Positions 51,453-61,783 of a stretch of 64,000 bases of DNA are shown here, in pieces (the stretch's first letter is position 1; every line of letters starts with the position of its first letter). Under the pieces are notes generated by a model. It was not told the origin of the DNA and made no database searches. It was given only the letters and a program-made list of their open reading frames with translations. Made by a program: the position numbers and the translations under genes. Source of the stretch: Methylobacterium sp. J-076 (lineage in GTDB: Bacteria; Pseudomonadota; Alphaproteobacteria; Rhizobiales; Beijerinckiaceae); the NCBI RefSeq assembly GCF_022829405.1, contig NZ_JAKSXW010000149.1, positions 1 to 64,000 of the forward strand, in the 5' to 3' direction.

Positions 51453-52894
51453 CCATGACGGGCGCGGATGGCATCACCGCGCTCGGCGCGGTTCACCTGT
51501 CCGCGGCGATCCGCGGCCGGGCGATCTCCTGCCGGGAGGTGATGCGCGCCTATCTCGACCGCATCGCGAGCCTCAACCCCACCTACAACGCCATCGTCGC
51601 CCTCCGGGACGAGGCGGCCCTGCTGCACGAGGCGGCCGAGGCGGATGGGAGGATCGCCCGGGGTGAGCCGGTGGGCCTCCTCCACGGCTTCCCCCTGGCG
51701 GTGAAGGACCTCGACCCGGTGCGGGGGCTGCCCTTCACCCAGGGGTCGCCGATCTTCGCCGACCGGATCGCGGAGGCCGATTCGATCATGGTCTCGCGCC
51801 TGCGCTCGGCGGGGGCGATCTTCATCGGCAAGACCAACGTGCCGGAATTCGGCCTGGGCTCGCACAGCTTCAACCCGGTCTACGGGGTCACGGCCAACGC
51901 CTACGATCCGGGCAAGACCGGCGGCGGGTCGAGCGGCGGCGCGGCGGTGGCCGTCGCCCTGCGGATGCAGCCGGTGGCGGACGGGACCGACCATGGCGGA
52001 TCGCTCCGCAACCCGCCGGCCTTCAACAACGTGTACGGCCTGCGCACCTGCTGGGGGCGCATCCCGGTCGAGGGGGCGGACGTGTTCAGCCCCGGCCTCA
52101 GCGTGCCGGGGGCGATCGGGCGCAGCCCCGCCGATATCGGCCTGATGCTCTCCGTGCAGGCGGGCTACGACCCGCGCTGCCCGAATTCGATCCGCCAGGA
52201 CCCCAATGGGTTCGCCGCACCCCTGGAGCGCAACTTCCGCGGCGTGCGGATCGCGTGGCTCGGTGATTTCGGCGGACGGATCCCCTTCGACCCCGACGTG
52301 CTGGAGACCTGCCGGTCGGCGCTGCCCGCCTTCACCGCCATCGGCTGTCGGGTGGACGAGGCGGTGCCGGACTTCGACCTCGAACGGGTGTGGCGGGATT
52401 GGCGGGTGCTGCGCGCCTTCACCGTCGCCGCCGCCCTCCGGCCCCTGGTGGAGGACCCGGCGCGCAAGGCCCTGATGAAGCCGGAGGCGGTGTGGGAGGC
52501 CGAGCGCGGGCTCGTGCTCTCGGCCGAGCAGGTGACGGCGGCGCAGGAGGGGCGGACGCTCTGGTACGCGGCCCTGCGCCGGTTCATGGAGGTCTACGAT
52601 TTCGTCGTCATGCCGACGAGTCAGGTCTTCCCGTTCGACAAGGCCCTGCGCTGGCCGGAGCGGGTGGGCGGACGCACGATGGACACGTACCATCGCTGGA
52701 TGCAGACCGCGATCCCGGCGACCATGGCGGGCCTCCCGGCCCTGGCCGTGCCGGCGGGGTTCGGTCCCGATGGGCTCCCGGCGGGCATCCAGATCATCGG
52801 TCGCAACCATGGGGAGCTGGCCTGCCTGCAACTCGGCGCCGCCTACGATGCCGCGAGCGGCTGGGTTCGGCGGCACCCGCCGCCCGCGGCCTGA
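51449..52894 (+). CDS. Amidase signature family protein
   Basis: 481 residues. Catalytic triad: Lys in PLAVKDLDPV near 86, cis-Ser in KTGGGSSGGAAVA near 160, Ser nucleophile in DGTDHGGSLRNPPAF near 180. The usual GSDxGGS reads GTDHGGS, still with the essential serine. Typical substrates are small amides; which one is unknown. Coupled to pyrC by ATGA overlap, so cotranscribed with pyrimidine genes; a role with carbamoyl or ureido compounds is possible but unproven. Confidence 0.88.
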   Translation: MTMTGADGITALGAVHLSAAIRGRAISCREVMRAYLDRIASLNPTYNAIVALRDEAALLHEAAEADGRIARGEPVGLLHGFPLAVKDLDPVRGLPFTQGSPIFADRIAEADSIMVSRLRSAGAIFIGKTNVPEFGLGSHSFNPVYGVTANAYDPGKTGGGSSGGAAVAVALRMQPVADGTDHGGSLRNPPAFNNVYGLRTCWGRIPVEGADVFSPGLSVPGAIGRSPADIGLMLSVQAGYDPRCPNSIRQDPNGFAAPLERNFRGVRIAWLGDFGGRIPFDPDVLETCRSALPAFTAIGCRVDEAVPDFDLERVWRDWRVLRAFTVAAALRPLVEDPARKALMKPEAVWEAERGLVLSAEQVTAAQEGRTLWYAALRRFMEVYDFVVMPTSQVFPFDKALRWPERVGGRTMDTYHRWMQTAIPATMAGLPALAVPAGFGPDGLPAGIQIIGRNHGELACLQLGAAYDAASGWVRRHPPPAA

Positions 52895-52934
52895 CGGGCG
52901 GCCTCCCGCCCACCGCCGCCCCGGGGGGCCGGGA

Positions 52935-54557
<1,623 letters not shown>

Positions 54558-54746
54558 CGCGATCAGGAACTCCTGTGCGGCTCGCCACCCGGGCAAGGGG
54601 CGGCGGTCTGGAATGCATAACCTTAACGTGCACCCCGCCCATCATGGGAGGGAAGCGTGCGGCTTGTCACGAGGTCGCCGGAGTCATCACCGATATCGCC
54701 GTCCTGGCGGCGGTGTCGCGGGAGGCATTTCAGGCCCGTGCGGTCG

Positions 54747-54775
54747 TTGACCGACCGATCGGCTTTCGTTACAGC
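54747..54775 (+). promoter_or_regulatory. Possible sigma-70-type promoter of ilvB leader
   Basis: TTGACC, a 17-base spacer, then TACAGC, about 70 bases ahead of the leader peptide start. The -35 is good and the -10 weak. The rest of 54558-54846 shows no gene. Confidence 0.4.
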
Positions 54776-54846
54776 ACAAGATCGTTGGTGCATGGCGGTT
54801 CCGGTTTCACCGGGGGCGCGGCGCCGAAACGGTTTTGGAATTTTCG

Positions 54847-54897
54847 ATGCGCGCGGTTCTCATTGTAGCGGTGGCGTCACCGACGGGGCGGCCTTAG
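54847..54897 (+). CDS. ilv leader peptide
   Basis: Short ORF MRAVLIVAVASPTGRP then TAG. Four of the first nine residues are Val, Leu or Ile plus further Val, the composition of a branched-chain leader peptide. It lies 125 bases ahead of ilvB and directly before an attenuator-type hairpin pair. Low charged valine/leucine/isoleucine tRNA would stall the ribosome here. Function is inferred from composition and layout; such ilv leaders are known in proteobacteria. Confidence 0.75.
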   Translation: MRAVLIVAVASPTGRP

Positions 54898-54951
54898 TAC
54901 AGGCCGCGATCCGGTTGGTGACGCTTGCAGGGTCCCTCGGGGCCCTTTTTT
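54874..54951 (+). promoter_or_regulatory. Transcription attenuator of ilvB
   Basis: GCGTCACC (54874-54881) pairs with GGTGACGC (54917-54924), enclosing a second GC-rich hairpin. It is followed by a terminator stem AGGGTCCC / GGGGCCCT (54929-54945, tight loop) and six T. The 5' arm overlaps the leader ORF, as required for ribosome-position sensing. Which pairing is pause, antiterminator or terminator needs folding. Confidence 0.7.
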
Positions 54952-55021
54952 GTTGCCTGAGACACGTGCGTCGGAGTGAAGGACGGCCGGGAGAACCGGC
55001 CGAGAGGACGAGGAGACGGAC

Positions 55022-56797
55022 ATGGGCGGCGAGGTCATGACCGGGGCCGAGATGGTCATCCGGGCGTTCCAGGATCAGGGCGTGGATACGCTCTTCGGCT
55101 ATCCCGGCGGCGCAGTGCTTCCGATCTACGACGCGCTGTTCCACCAGAATGCCGTGAAGCACATCCTGGTGCGGCACGAGCAGGGGGCGGTGCACGCCGC
55201 CGAGGGCTATGCGCGCTCTTCGGGCAAGGTCGGCTGCGTCCTGGTCACGTCGGGCCCCGGCGCCACCAACATCGTCACCGGCCTGACCGATGCGATGCTG
55301 GATTCGATCCCGCTCGTCTGCATCACCGGGCAGGTCCCGACGCACCTGATCGGCACCGATGCCTTCCAGGAATGCGACACGGTCGGCATCACCCGGCACT
55401 GCACGAAGCACAATTACCTCGTCAAATCGATCGAGGACCTGCCGCGCATCCTGCACGAGGCGTTCTACGTCGCGAAGAACGGCCGCCCCGGCCCCGTCGT
55501 CATCGATCTGCCGAAGGACATCCAGTTCGCCTCGGGCCTCTACGAGCGCCCCACCACCATGCGGCACAAGACCTACAAGCCCGCGGTGAAGGGCGATCCC
55601 GAGCGGATCCGCGCGGCCGTGGAGCTGATGGCGGGCGCGCGCCGGCCGGTGCTCTACACCGGCGGCGGCGTGATCAATGCCGGCCCGGAGGCGTCCCGCC
55701 TGCTGCGTGAGCTGGTCGCCGAGACCGGCTTCCCGATCACCTCGACCCTGATGGGGCTGGGGGCGTATCCGGGTTCGGACGAGAAGTTCCTGGGCATGCT
55801 CGGCATGCATGGGACCTACGAGGCCAACCTCGCGATGCACGAATGCGACGTGATGGTCTGCATCGGCGCGCGCTTCGACGACCGGATCACCGGCCGCCTC
55901 GATGCCTTCTCGCCGTTCTCGAAGAAGATCCACATCGACGTCGATGCCTCCTCGATCAACAAGGTCGTGAAGGTGGATGTCGGCATCGTCGGCGATTGCG
56001 CCTACGTCTTGGCCGAGATGCTGGAGGCGTGGCGCGCCCTGGCGGACAAGCCGCAGAAGTCGAACCTCGACGGCTGGTTCCAGAAGATCCGGGCGTGGAA
56101 GGCGCGCGACTGCCTCGCCTACTGGCCGTCGGGCACGATCATCAAGCCGCAATACGCGGTCCAGCGGCTCTACGAGGCGTGCAAGAACCGCAAGACCTTC
56201 ATCACCACCGAGGTCGGCCAGCACCAGATGTGGGCGGCGCAGTACTTCAAGTTCGAGGAGCCGAACCGCTGGATGACCTCCGGCGGCCTCGGGACGATGG
56301 GTTACGGCCTGCCGGCGGCCATCGGCACACAGCTCGCCAACCCGGACGGGCTCGTGATCGACATCGCGGGCGAGGCGTCGATCCTCATGAACATCCAGGA
56401 GCTGTCGACGGCGATCCAGTATCGCCTGCCGGTGAAGGTCTTCATCCTGAACAACGAGTACATGGGCATGGTCCGCCAGTGGCAGGAGCTGCTGCACGGC
56501 TCGCGCTACTCGCAGAGCTATTCCGAGAGCCTGCCGGATTTCGTGAAGCTCGCGGAGGCCTACGGCGCGAAGGGCATGCGCTGCGAGAAGCCGGGCGACC
56601 TCGACGCGGCCATCGCCGAGATGCTCGACTACGACGGCCCGGTCCTGTTCGACTGCGTGGTCGACAAGACCGAGAACTGCTTCCCGATGATCCCTTCGGG
56701 CAAGGCGCACAACGAGATGCTGCTCTCCGATTACCTCGGCGAGACCGGCGTCGAGCTGGGCGACGTGATCTCCGAGGAAGGCAAGATGCTGGTCTGA
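55022..56797 (+). CDS. ilvB: Acetolactate synthase, large (catalytic) subunit
   Basis: 591 residues, ThDP- and FAD-dependent; makes acetolactate or acetohydroxybutyrate, the first common step to Val, Leu and Ile. FGYPGGAVLPIYDAL near 22 and the catalytic glutamate in RHEQGAVHAAEGYARSSG near 48; ThDP motif region DIAGEASILMNIQELSTAIQ near 448 then NNEYMGMVRQWQ. ATG 55022 has GGAG six bases ahead. The small subunit gene ilvN lies downstream, with a methyltransferase on the other strand between them. Confidence 0.95.
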   Translation: MGGEVMTGAEMVIRAFQDQGVDTLFGYPGGAVLPIYDALFHQNAVKHILVRHEQGAVHAAEGYARSSGKVGCVLVTSGPGATNIVTGLTDAMLDSIPLVCITGQVPTHLIGTDAFQECDTVGITRHCTKHNYLVKSIEDLPRILHEAFYVAKNGRPGPVVIDLPKDIQFASGLYERPTTMRHKTYKPAVKGDPERIRAAVELMAGARRPVLYTGGGVINAGPEASRLLRELVAETGFPITSTLMGLGAYPGSDEKFLGMLGMHGTYEANLAMHECDVMVCIGARFDDRITGRLDAFSPFSKKIHIDVDASSINKVVKVDVGIVGDCAYVLAEMLEAWRALADKPQKSNLDGWFQKIRAWKARDCLAYWPSGTIIKPQYAVQRLYEACKNRKTFITTEVGQHQMWAAQYFKFEEPNRWMTSGGLGTMGYGLPAAIGTQLANPDGLVIDIAGEASILMNIQELSTAIQYRLPVKVFILNNEYMGMVRQWQELLHGSRYSQSYSESLPDFVKLAEAYGAKGMRCEKPGDLDAAIAEMLDYDGPVLFDCVVDKTENCFPMIPSGKAHNEMLLSDYLGETGVELGDVISEEGKMLV

Positions 56798-56813
56798 TTC
56801 CTTCGCCGAAGGT

Positions 56814-57749
56814 TCAGCCGTGCTGGCCGGTCTCATACCTGCGGATGCTGCCGGTGCGCAGCATCCGCAGCGCCAGGGCGAGGCGCCGCCCGATGCCGCG
56901 CACCGGCACCTCCGGCAGCTCGCCGTGCTGGCGCGGGTCGAGGCGGGGGGTCGCCGCGGCACGGGCGGCCGGGCTTGCATCCGCACGTTTGCGCAGGGTG
57001 ACGAAGAACTCGATGGTGTTGCGCGCCGTCGGGTCGATCCGGGCGATCTCGAAGGGGATGAGCCCGAGCTCGATCACCTCGCGGAACACGGCGAGGAAGC
57101 TCACCGGCGTGTAGACTGTGCAGTGGGCGTCGTAATAGCTGCCGTGCGCGGCGACGTTGCGCGCGTCCTCCAGCGCCCGGGGGAGCTGGCCTTCGAAGAT
57201 CGGCCCCGGGTCGCGTTCCGTGCCGGCCCAGACCGCGCGGGGATCGACCTTGGCGACGCGGGACACGTAGTCGAACACCTGGGTGGGGCTCGCGATCTTC
57301 GCCCCCGCGATATGATGGCCGACGAGGTCGCCGGTCGTGGAGGGCCTGCGGTGGAAATCGAAGGTGAACCGCTTGTCGGGCACCGCCAGAAAGATCACCC
57401 CGTCCTCCCGCAGGACGGCGGCGAGCTCGTTGAGCCAGCCCAGCGGGTCCGGGATGTGCTCCAGGACGTGGCTCGCCACGATGTAGTCCACGGGCGCCCG
57501 CGCGCCGAGGGCCTCGGCGAGGCTCTGGTGTTCGAGGACGAGATCGACCTCGACGATGGACTGCGCCCCCGGCCCGTCCACCGAATCGTGGCCGGCATAC
57601 TTGGCGCGGAGGTCGTCCGTGCTGCGGTGGTCGGCATAGAGGATGTCGCCGTCCCCGCGCCGGATCAGCGGCCGGTTCAGGGGGCCGAGTTCGACGCCGA
57701 GGCGTCCTCCGGGACTCACGGCATCGAGGGCGCGCTGTCGAGGTGTCAT
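56814..57749 (-). CDS. Class I SAM-dependent methyltransferase-like protein
   Basis: 311 residues. LGVELGPLNRPLI near 18 replaces the usual E-x-G-x-G, and YIVASHVLEHIPDPLGWLNELAAVLREDGVIFLAVPDKR near 90 is the type 11 methyltransferase core. The C-terminal half has YYDAHCTVYTPVSFLAVFREV. Proteins of this build often modify sugars or sit in polysaccharide clusters. It is inserted on the opposite strand between ilvB and ilvN, interrupting the usual operon. ATG 57749 chosen. Confidence 0.8.
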   Translation of the reverse strand: MTPRQRALDAVSPGGRLGVELGPLNRPLIRRGDGDILYADHRSTDDLRAKYAGHDSVDGPGAQSIVEVDLVLEHQSLAEALGARAPVDYIVASHVLEHIPDPLGWLNELAAVLREDGVIFLAVPDKRFTFDFHRRPSTTGDLVGHHIAGAKIASPTQVFDYVSRVAKVDPRAVWAGTERDPGPIFEGQLPRALEDARNVAAHGSYYDAHCTVYTPVSFLAVFREVIELGLIPFEIARIDPTARNTIEFFVTLRKRADASPAARAAATPRLDPRQHGELPEVPVRGIGRRLALALRMLRTGSIRRYETGQHG

Positions 57750-57859
57750 CGGCCGCGCCGTTATCACGCGTCTCCGGGAGCGTCCAGGCAAGGACCCGGA
57801 GCCGGACTTCGCTCCCATCGGCCCGCCCAGGGCTGCAACGACAGGTTGGGACTACAGGG

Positions 57860-58402
57860 ATGAACGCGATGAACACCCATTACCCGGATCCGGTCCGGGT
57901 CGAGCCGGTCAACCGGCACACCCTCGCGGTGGTGGTCGACAACGAGCCGGGTGTCCTGGCGCGGATCTCGGGGATGTTCTCGGGCCGGGGCTACAACATC
58001 GAGAGCCTCACCGTCTCCGAGACGGAGGAGGCCCGCCACCTCTCGCGCATCACGATCGTGACCACCGGCACGAACGCGGTGATCGAACAGATCAAGGCGC
58101 AGCTCGACCGGCTGGTGCCGGTGCACCGGGTGGTGGACCTGACCCTCCAGGGTAACACCCTGGAGCGGGAGATCTGCCTCGTGAAGGTGCGGGGCGAGGG
58201 CGAGCACCGGAGCGAGGCCCTGCGGCTGGCGGCGGCCTTCGGCGCCAAGACCCTGGACGCGACGCTCAATTCCTTCGTCTTCGAGCTCACCGGCGCCACC
58301 GAGGAGGTCGACCGTTTCGTGCGGCTGATGAGTGTCATCGGCCTCGTGGAGATCTGCCGCACCGGCATCGCCGCGATGAGCCGGGGCGCCGAGCCGCTTT
58401 AG
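57860..58402 (+). CDS. ilvN: Acetolactate synthase, small (regulatory) subunit
   Basis: 180 residues. The N-terminal ACT domain starts HTLAVVVDNEPGVLARISGMF with valine-binding region FSGRGYNIESLTVSETEE; the second domain has EREICLVKVRGEGEHRSEA and ILNS-type segment TLNSFVFELTG. It activates IlvB and confers valine feedback inhibition. It has its own upstream region within the reverse methyltransferase's 5' end. ATG 57860 follows CAGGG. Often called ilvH. Confidence 0.94.
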   Translation: MNAMNTHYPDPVRVEPVNRHTLAVVVDNEPGVLARISGMFSGRGYNIESLTVSETEEARHLSRITIVTTGTNAVIEQIKAQLDRLVPVHRVVDLTLQGNTLEREICLVKVRGEGEHRSEALRLAAAFGAKTLDATLNSFVFELTGATEEVDRFVRLMSVIGLVEICRTGIAAMSRGAEPL

Positions 58403-58455
58403 GACGGCGTCGGCGCGTCTGCTAGGATGCGCCCTTGCCGTGGGAGTCGCGAGCC

Positions 58456-58749
58456 ATGGAAGCCAAGGTCGTCCGCTGGGGTGACGATCTCGTCGTCAGA
58501 TTGACCGACTCGGAGGCTGAGGAACTCGGCGTCCGGGAAGGCGAGACTGTGGAGATCGTCGCGAAGCGGGAACGGGATTCGGAGCGTCGGCCGTGGGCAG
58601 GTCGCCGCTACGCCGATGGATCACCGGTCTGTACACTCGAAGAAATGGTCGAGGAGATGCGCCGCCTCGGTCCGGACTTCGAGCCGCCGACCGTAGAGTG
58701 GGGGCCGGACCGCGGTTCCGAGGTCATCGACGATGACTATTCCCGGTGA
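58456..58749 (+). CDS. MazE/AbrB-type antitoxin
   Basis: 97 residues. MEAKVVRWGDDLVVRLTDSEAEELGVREGETVEIVA is a swapped-hairpin AbrB/MazE DNA-binding domain; the acidic C-terminus (EEMVEEMRRLGPDFEPP, GSEVIDDDYSR) would bind the toxin. It overlaps mazF by 17 bases. The pair would autorepress its promoter in 58403-58455. Confidence 0.85.
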   Translation: MEAKVVRWGDDLVVRLTDSEAEELGVREGETVEIVAKRERDSERRPWAGRRYADGSPVCTLEEMVEEMRRLGPDFEPPTVEWGPDRGSEVIDDDYSR

Positions 58750-59107
58750 AACGACGCTCCAGGCCGGCGACCTGATACTCGTCGAGTTCGGCCCGGTTCG
58801 CGGGACGGAGCAGGATGGGCGCCGTCCGGCACTCATCATCTCGGAAGCCCTGATGAATGCCGCGACGCGTCGCGTAATCGTTTGTCCGATCACGAACAAC
58901 GTCGAACCCTGGCCGACCAAAGTGATGCTGCGGCCGGGACTGGGTACGACGGGGGCGGTCCTAACCGATCAGATCCGTTCCATCGATCAACGCACCCGTA
59001 TTCTGAGACGTCTTGGTTTTGTGCCGACGCCGATCCTGAACAAGGTCCGCCATCAAGTCGCGACGTTGATCGGCATCGAAGCCCCCATCAATACTGGACA
59101 GCAATGA
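58733..59107 (+). CDS. MazF/PemK-type endoribonuclease toxin
   Basis: 124 residues. LQAGDLILVEFGPVRGTEQDGRRPALIIS is the PemK-like opening; RRVIVCPITNN and AVLTDQIRSIDQRTR follow, including the conserved Thr-Asp-Gln-Ile-Arg-Ser active-site strand. Cuts mRNA when free of MazE. Its stop overlaps the glutathione transferase start as ATGA, an unusual coupling for a toxin gene. Confidence 0.9.
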   Translation: MTIPGETTLQAGDLILVEFGPVRGTEQDGRRPALIISEALMNAATRRVIVCPITNNVEPWPTKVMLRPGLGTTGAVLTDQIRSIDQRTRILRRLGFVPTPILNKVRHQVATLIGIEAPINTGQQ

Positions 59108-59748
59108 CCGCCCGCACCCTCTACTACGCCACCGGCGCCTGCTCGCTGGCCGCGCATATCGTCCTCGAGGAATCCGGCCTGCCCTACGAGGGGAACGCTC
59201 TGGACCTCGCCAGGGGCGACCAGCGCTCCGGGCAATACCTCGCCATCAACGATCGGGGCCGCGTGCCGGCGCTGGTCGAGGATGGGTGGGTGCTCACCGA
59301 ATGCGCGGCCATCATCCGGCACGTCGCCCGGCAGGTGCCGGAGAAGGGCCTGTGGCCGACGGACCTGCGCGAGATGGCCATCGCCGACGAATGGCTCGGC
59401 TGGCTCGCCTGCAACCATCACGTCACCTACGCCCACGTGCGCCGCCCGGAACGGTACACCGGGGACGAGGAGGCCTTCGACGGCATCCGCGCCAAGGCGG
59501 CCGACACCTACGGCGACCTCTGCACCATGACCGAAGTGCGCCTCTCCCACGGCGGCTGGGCGGTGGGTGACCGGTTCGGCGTCGCCGACGCGTACCTCAT
59601 GGTCTTCTGGGTCTGGGGACGTGGCCCGTCCCTGAAGTTCGACATGGCCGGACGCTTCCCGGCCTGGACCGCCCATGCGCGGCGCGTCTGCGCCCGGCCG
59701 GCGGTGCAGGCGGTGTTTGCCCGCGAGGGGCTGGCACTTCCGGCCTGA
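59104..59748 (+). CDS. Glutathione S-transferase family protein
   Basis: 214 residues. Thioredoxin-like N-terminus TLYYATGACSLAAHIVLEESGLPYEG, the Beta-class-like Tyr/Ser/Cys region, and LTECAAIIRHVARQVPEKGLWP; all-alpha C-terminal domain with GDRFGVADAYLMVFW, the N-capping box. Detoxifies electrophiles with glutathione. ATG 59104 overlaps mazF's stop, so it is translated with the toxin-antitoxin pair. Confidence 0.88.
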   Translation: MTARTLYYATGACSLAAHIVLEESGLPYEGNALDLARGDQRSGQYLAINDRGRVPALVEDGWVLTECAAIIRHVARQVPEKGLWPTDLREMAIADEWLGWLACNHHVTYAHVRRPERYTGDEEAFDGIRAKAADTYGDLCTMTEVRLSHGGWAVGDRFGVADAYLMVFWVWGRGPSLKFDMAGRFPAWTAHARRVCARPAVQAVFAREGLALPA

Positions 59749-59880
59749 CGGCGGACCAGCCCTGTACGGTTTGGCCTTCCGTTCAGGGTCTTACGCGGCT
59801 AAAAGCCCGCGCATCGCACGGCCGCACACCACAGGAGCGCCCGCGCGCGCTCACCGTCATCATCAGAGGAAGAAGCCGCC

Positions 59881-60900
59881 ATGCGGGTGTATTACGATCG
59901 CGACGCAGACCTGAACCTGATCAAGGGCAAGAAGGTCGCCATCGTCGGCTACGGCAGCCAGGGCCACGCCCACGCGCTCAACCTGCGCGATTCGGGCGTG
60001 AAGGACATCGTCATCGCGCTTCGCGAGGGCTCCGCCACCGCCAAGAAGGCCGAGCACGAGGGCTTCAAGGTCCTCTCGGTCGCCGAGGCGGCCAAGTGGG
60101 CCGACGTGGTGATGATGCTCACCCCGGACGAGTTGCAGGGCGACATCTACCGCGAGTCGCTGGCCGGCAACATGAAGCAGGGCGCCGCGCTCCTGTTCGC
60201 CCACGGTCTGAACGTCCACTTCAACCTGATCGAGCCGCGCGCGGACCTCGACGTGCTGATGGTCGCCCCGAAGGGCCCGGGCCATACCGTGCGCTCCGAG
60301 TACCTGCGCGGCGGCGGCGTGCCGACGCTGATCGCCATCGCCCAGGACGCGAGCGGGAACGCCCACGACCTCGGCCTGTCCTACGCCTCCGCCAACGGCG
60401 GCGGCCGCGCCGGCATCATCGAGACCACGTTCAAGGAAGAGTGCGAGACCGATCTGTTCGGCGAGCAGGCCGTGCTCTGCGGCGGCCTCGTGGACCTGAT
60501 CAAGGCCGGCTTCGAGACCCTCGTCGAGGCGGGCTACGCCCCCGAGATGGCCTATTTCGAGTGCCTGCACGAGGTGAAGCTGATCGTCGACCTCATCTAC
60601 GAGGGCGGCATCGCCAACATGAACTACTCGATCTCCAACACGGCCGAGTACGGTGAGTACGTCACCGGCCCGCGGATCATCACGCCCGAGACCAAGGCCG
60701 AGATGAAGCGCGTGCTGAACGACATCCAGTCGGGCACCTTCACCCGCAACTGGATGCTGGAGAACAAGGTCAACCAGACCTCGTTCAAGGCGACCCGCGC
60801 CAAGCTCGCCGCCCACCCGATCGAGGAAGTCGGCGCCAAGCTGCGCGGCATGATGCCGTGGATCTCCGAGAAGGCCCTGGTCGACAAGTCGCGCAACTGA
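59881..60900 (+). CDS. ilvC: Ketol-acid reductoisomerase (NADP+)
   Basis: 339 residues, class I KARI; isomerises and reduces acetolactate to dihydroxyisovalerate, the step after IlvBN. NADPH-binding Rossmann motif VAIVGYGSQGHAHALNLRDSG near 19; AHGLNVHFNLI with the catalytic His near 108; metal sites in FGEQAVLCGGL (Asp/Glu) and the C-terminal knotted domain with EAGYAPEMAYFECLHE. ATG 59881. Terminator follows. The 130 bases upstream carry its promoter. Confidence 0.96.
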   Translation: MRVYYDRDADLNLIKGKKVAIVGYGSQGHAHALNLRDSGVKDIVIALREGSATAKKAEHEGFKVLSVAEAAKWADVVMMLTPDELQGDIYRESLAGNMKQGAALLFAHGLNVHFNLIEPRADLDVLMVAPKGPGHTVRSEYLRGGGVPTLIAIAQDASGNAHDLGLSYASANGGGRAGIIETTFKEECETDLFGEQAVLCGGLVDLIKAGFETLVEAGYAPEMAYFECLHEVKLIVDLIYEGGIANMNYSISNTAEYGEYVTGPRIITPETKAEMKRVLNDIQSGTFTRNWMLENKVNQTSFKATRAKLAAHPIEEVGAKLRGMMPWISEKALVDKSRN

Positions 60901-60922
60901 TCTCCCTTGCCGTGAGGCAACG

Positions 60923-60954
60923 GGGCCGGCTCCAGCGATGGGGCCGGCCCTTTT
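60923..60954 (+). terminator. Intrinsic terminator after ilvC
   Basis: GGGCCGGC / GCCGGCCC stem with a 12-base loop followed by TTTTC, 22 bases after the ilvC stop. Confidence 0.85.
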
Positions 60955-61009
60955 CTTTGCGCGCCGCCTCTGGAATGAACGGCTCCAACCAGAAGTATGG
61001 GAGGAGCCT

Positions 61010-61663
61010 TTGGACACGCTGTACGGTGAGGCGCACCGCGCCCTTCAGGACGATTTCGGCACGACCAAGCTCGCCGACTTCCTCGACAAGCACCACGTCC
61101 ACCGCGCCATCGACGAGCAGGACCGCGCCTTCATCGAATCGCGGGACATGTTCTTTCTCTCGACCGTGGACGAGGACGGCAACCCGACCGTCTCCTACAA
61201 GGGCGGCCCGACCGGCGTTGTCAGCGTGGTCGGCGACACGACGCTCGCCTTCCCCGGCTACGACGGGAACGGCATGTTCCTGTCGATGGGCAACATCGTC
61301 GGCCAAGGAAAGGTCGGCCTGCTGTTCATCGATTTCGAGACGCCGCATCGCCTGCGCGTCCAGGGCACCGCGCGGATCGTGAGGGACGACCCGCTGACGG
61401 CGAGCTACCCGGAGGCGCAGTACATGGTGCGCGTCGAGGTCGAGACGCTGTGGGTGAACTGCCCCCGCTACATCCACCGCTACACGAAGGTCGAGCAGAG
61501 CCGCTACGTGCCGAAGGACGGCAAGGAGACGCCACTGGCGCAGTGGAAGCGCCTGGACTTCGTGCAGCCGGTCATCGCGGACGAGGATCGGGCAAGGGTC
61601 GCCGCCGAGGGTGAGCTCGATCTCGGGGCCTACGGCGAACTCGTCGCGCGCGGGCAAGGCTGA
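61010..61663 (+). CDS. Pyridoxamine 5'-phosphate oxidase-fold (flavin) protein
   Basis: 217 residues. IDEQDRAFIESRDMFFLSTVDEDGNPTVSYKGG near 34 is the split-barrel FMN-binding start; GMFLSMGNIVGQGKVGLLFIDFE and YMVRVEVETLWVNCPRYIHRY follow. Family members bind FMN, F420 or haem; substrate unknown. I chose TTG 61010 because GGGAGGAG ends four bases ahead; an ATG lies only far downstream, and a longer frame to 60938 lacks this site. Confidence 0.82.
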   Translation: MDTLYGEAHRALQDDFGTTKLADFLDKHHVHRAIDEQDRAFIESRDMFFLSTVDEDGNPTVSYKGGPTGVVSVVGDTTLAFPGYDGNGMFLSMGNIVGQGKVGLLFIDFETPHRLRVQGTARIVRDDPLTASYPEAQYMVRVEVETLWVNCPRYIHRYTKVEQSRYVPKDGKETPLAQWKRLDFVQPVIADEDRARVAAEGELDLGAYGELVARGQG

Positions 61664-61684
61664 TCTCACAGTTCACCCACCGAC

Positions 61685-61774
61685 GTCATTGCGAACGAAG
61701 TGAAGCAAACCAGGGCAGCGGGACGCTTCCGAATGTGGCGCCTACCTGGATTGCTTCGCTACGCTCGCAATGAC
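61685..61774. repeat. Dispersed palindromic repeat (inverted arms of 29 bases)
   Basis: Arms begin GTCATTGCGA and end CAATGAC; 25 of 29 bases match across a 32-base centre. Similar GTCATTGC...GAAGCGA half-elements occur at about 7758-7776 downstream of glnII. Short palindromic intergenic repeats of this kind are scattered in Methylobacterium-type genomes. Confidence 0.7.
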
Positions 61775-61783
61775 CGGAGGGTG

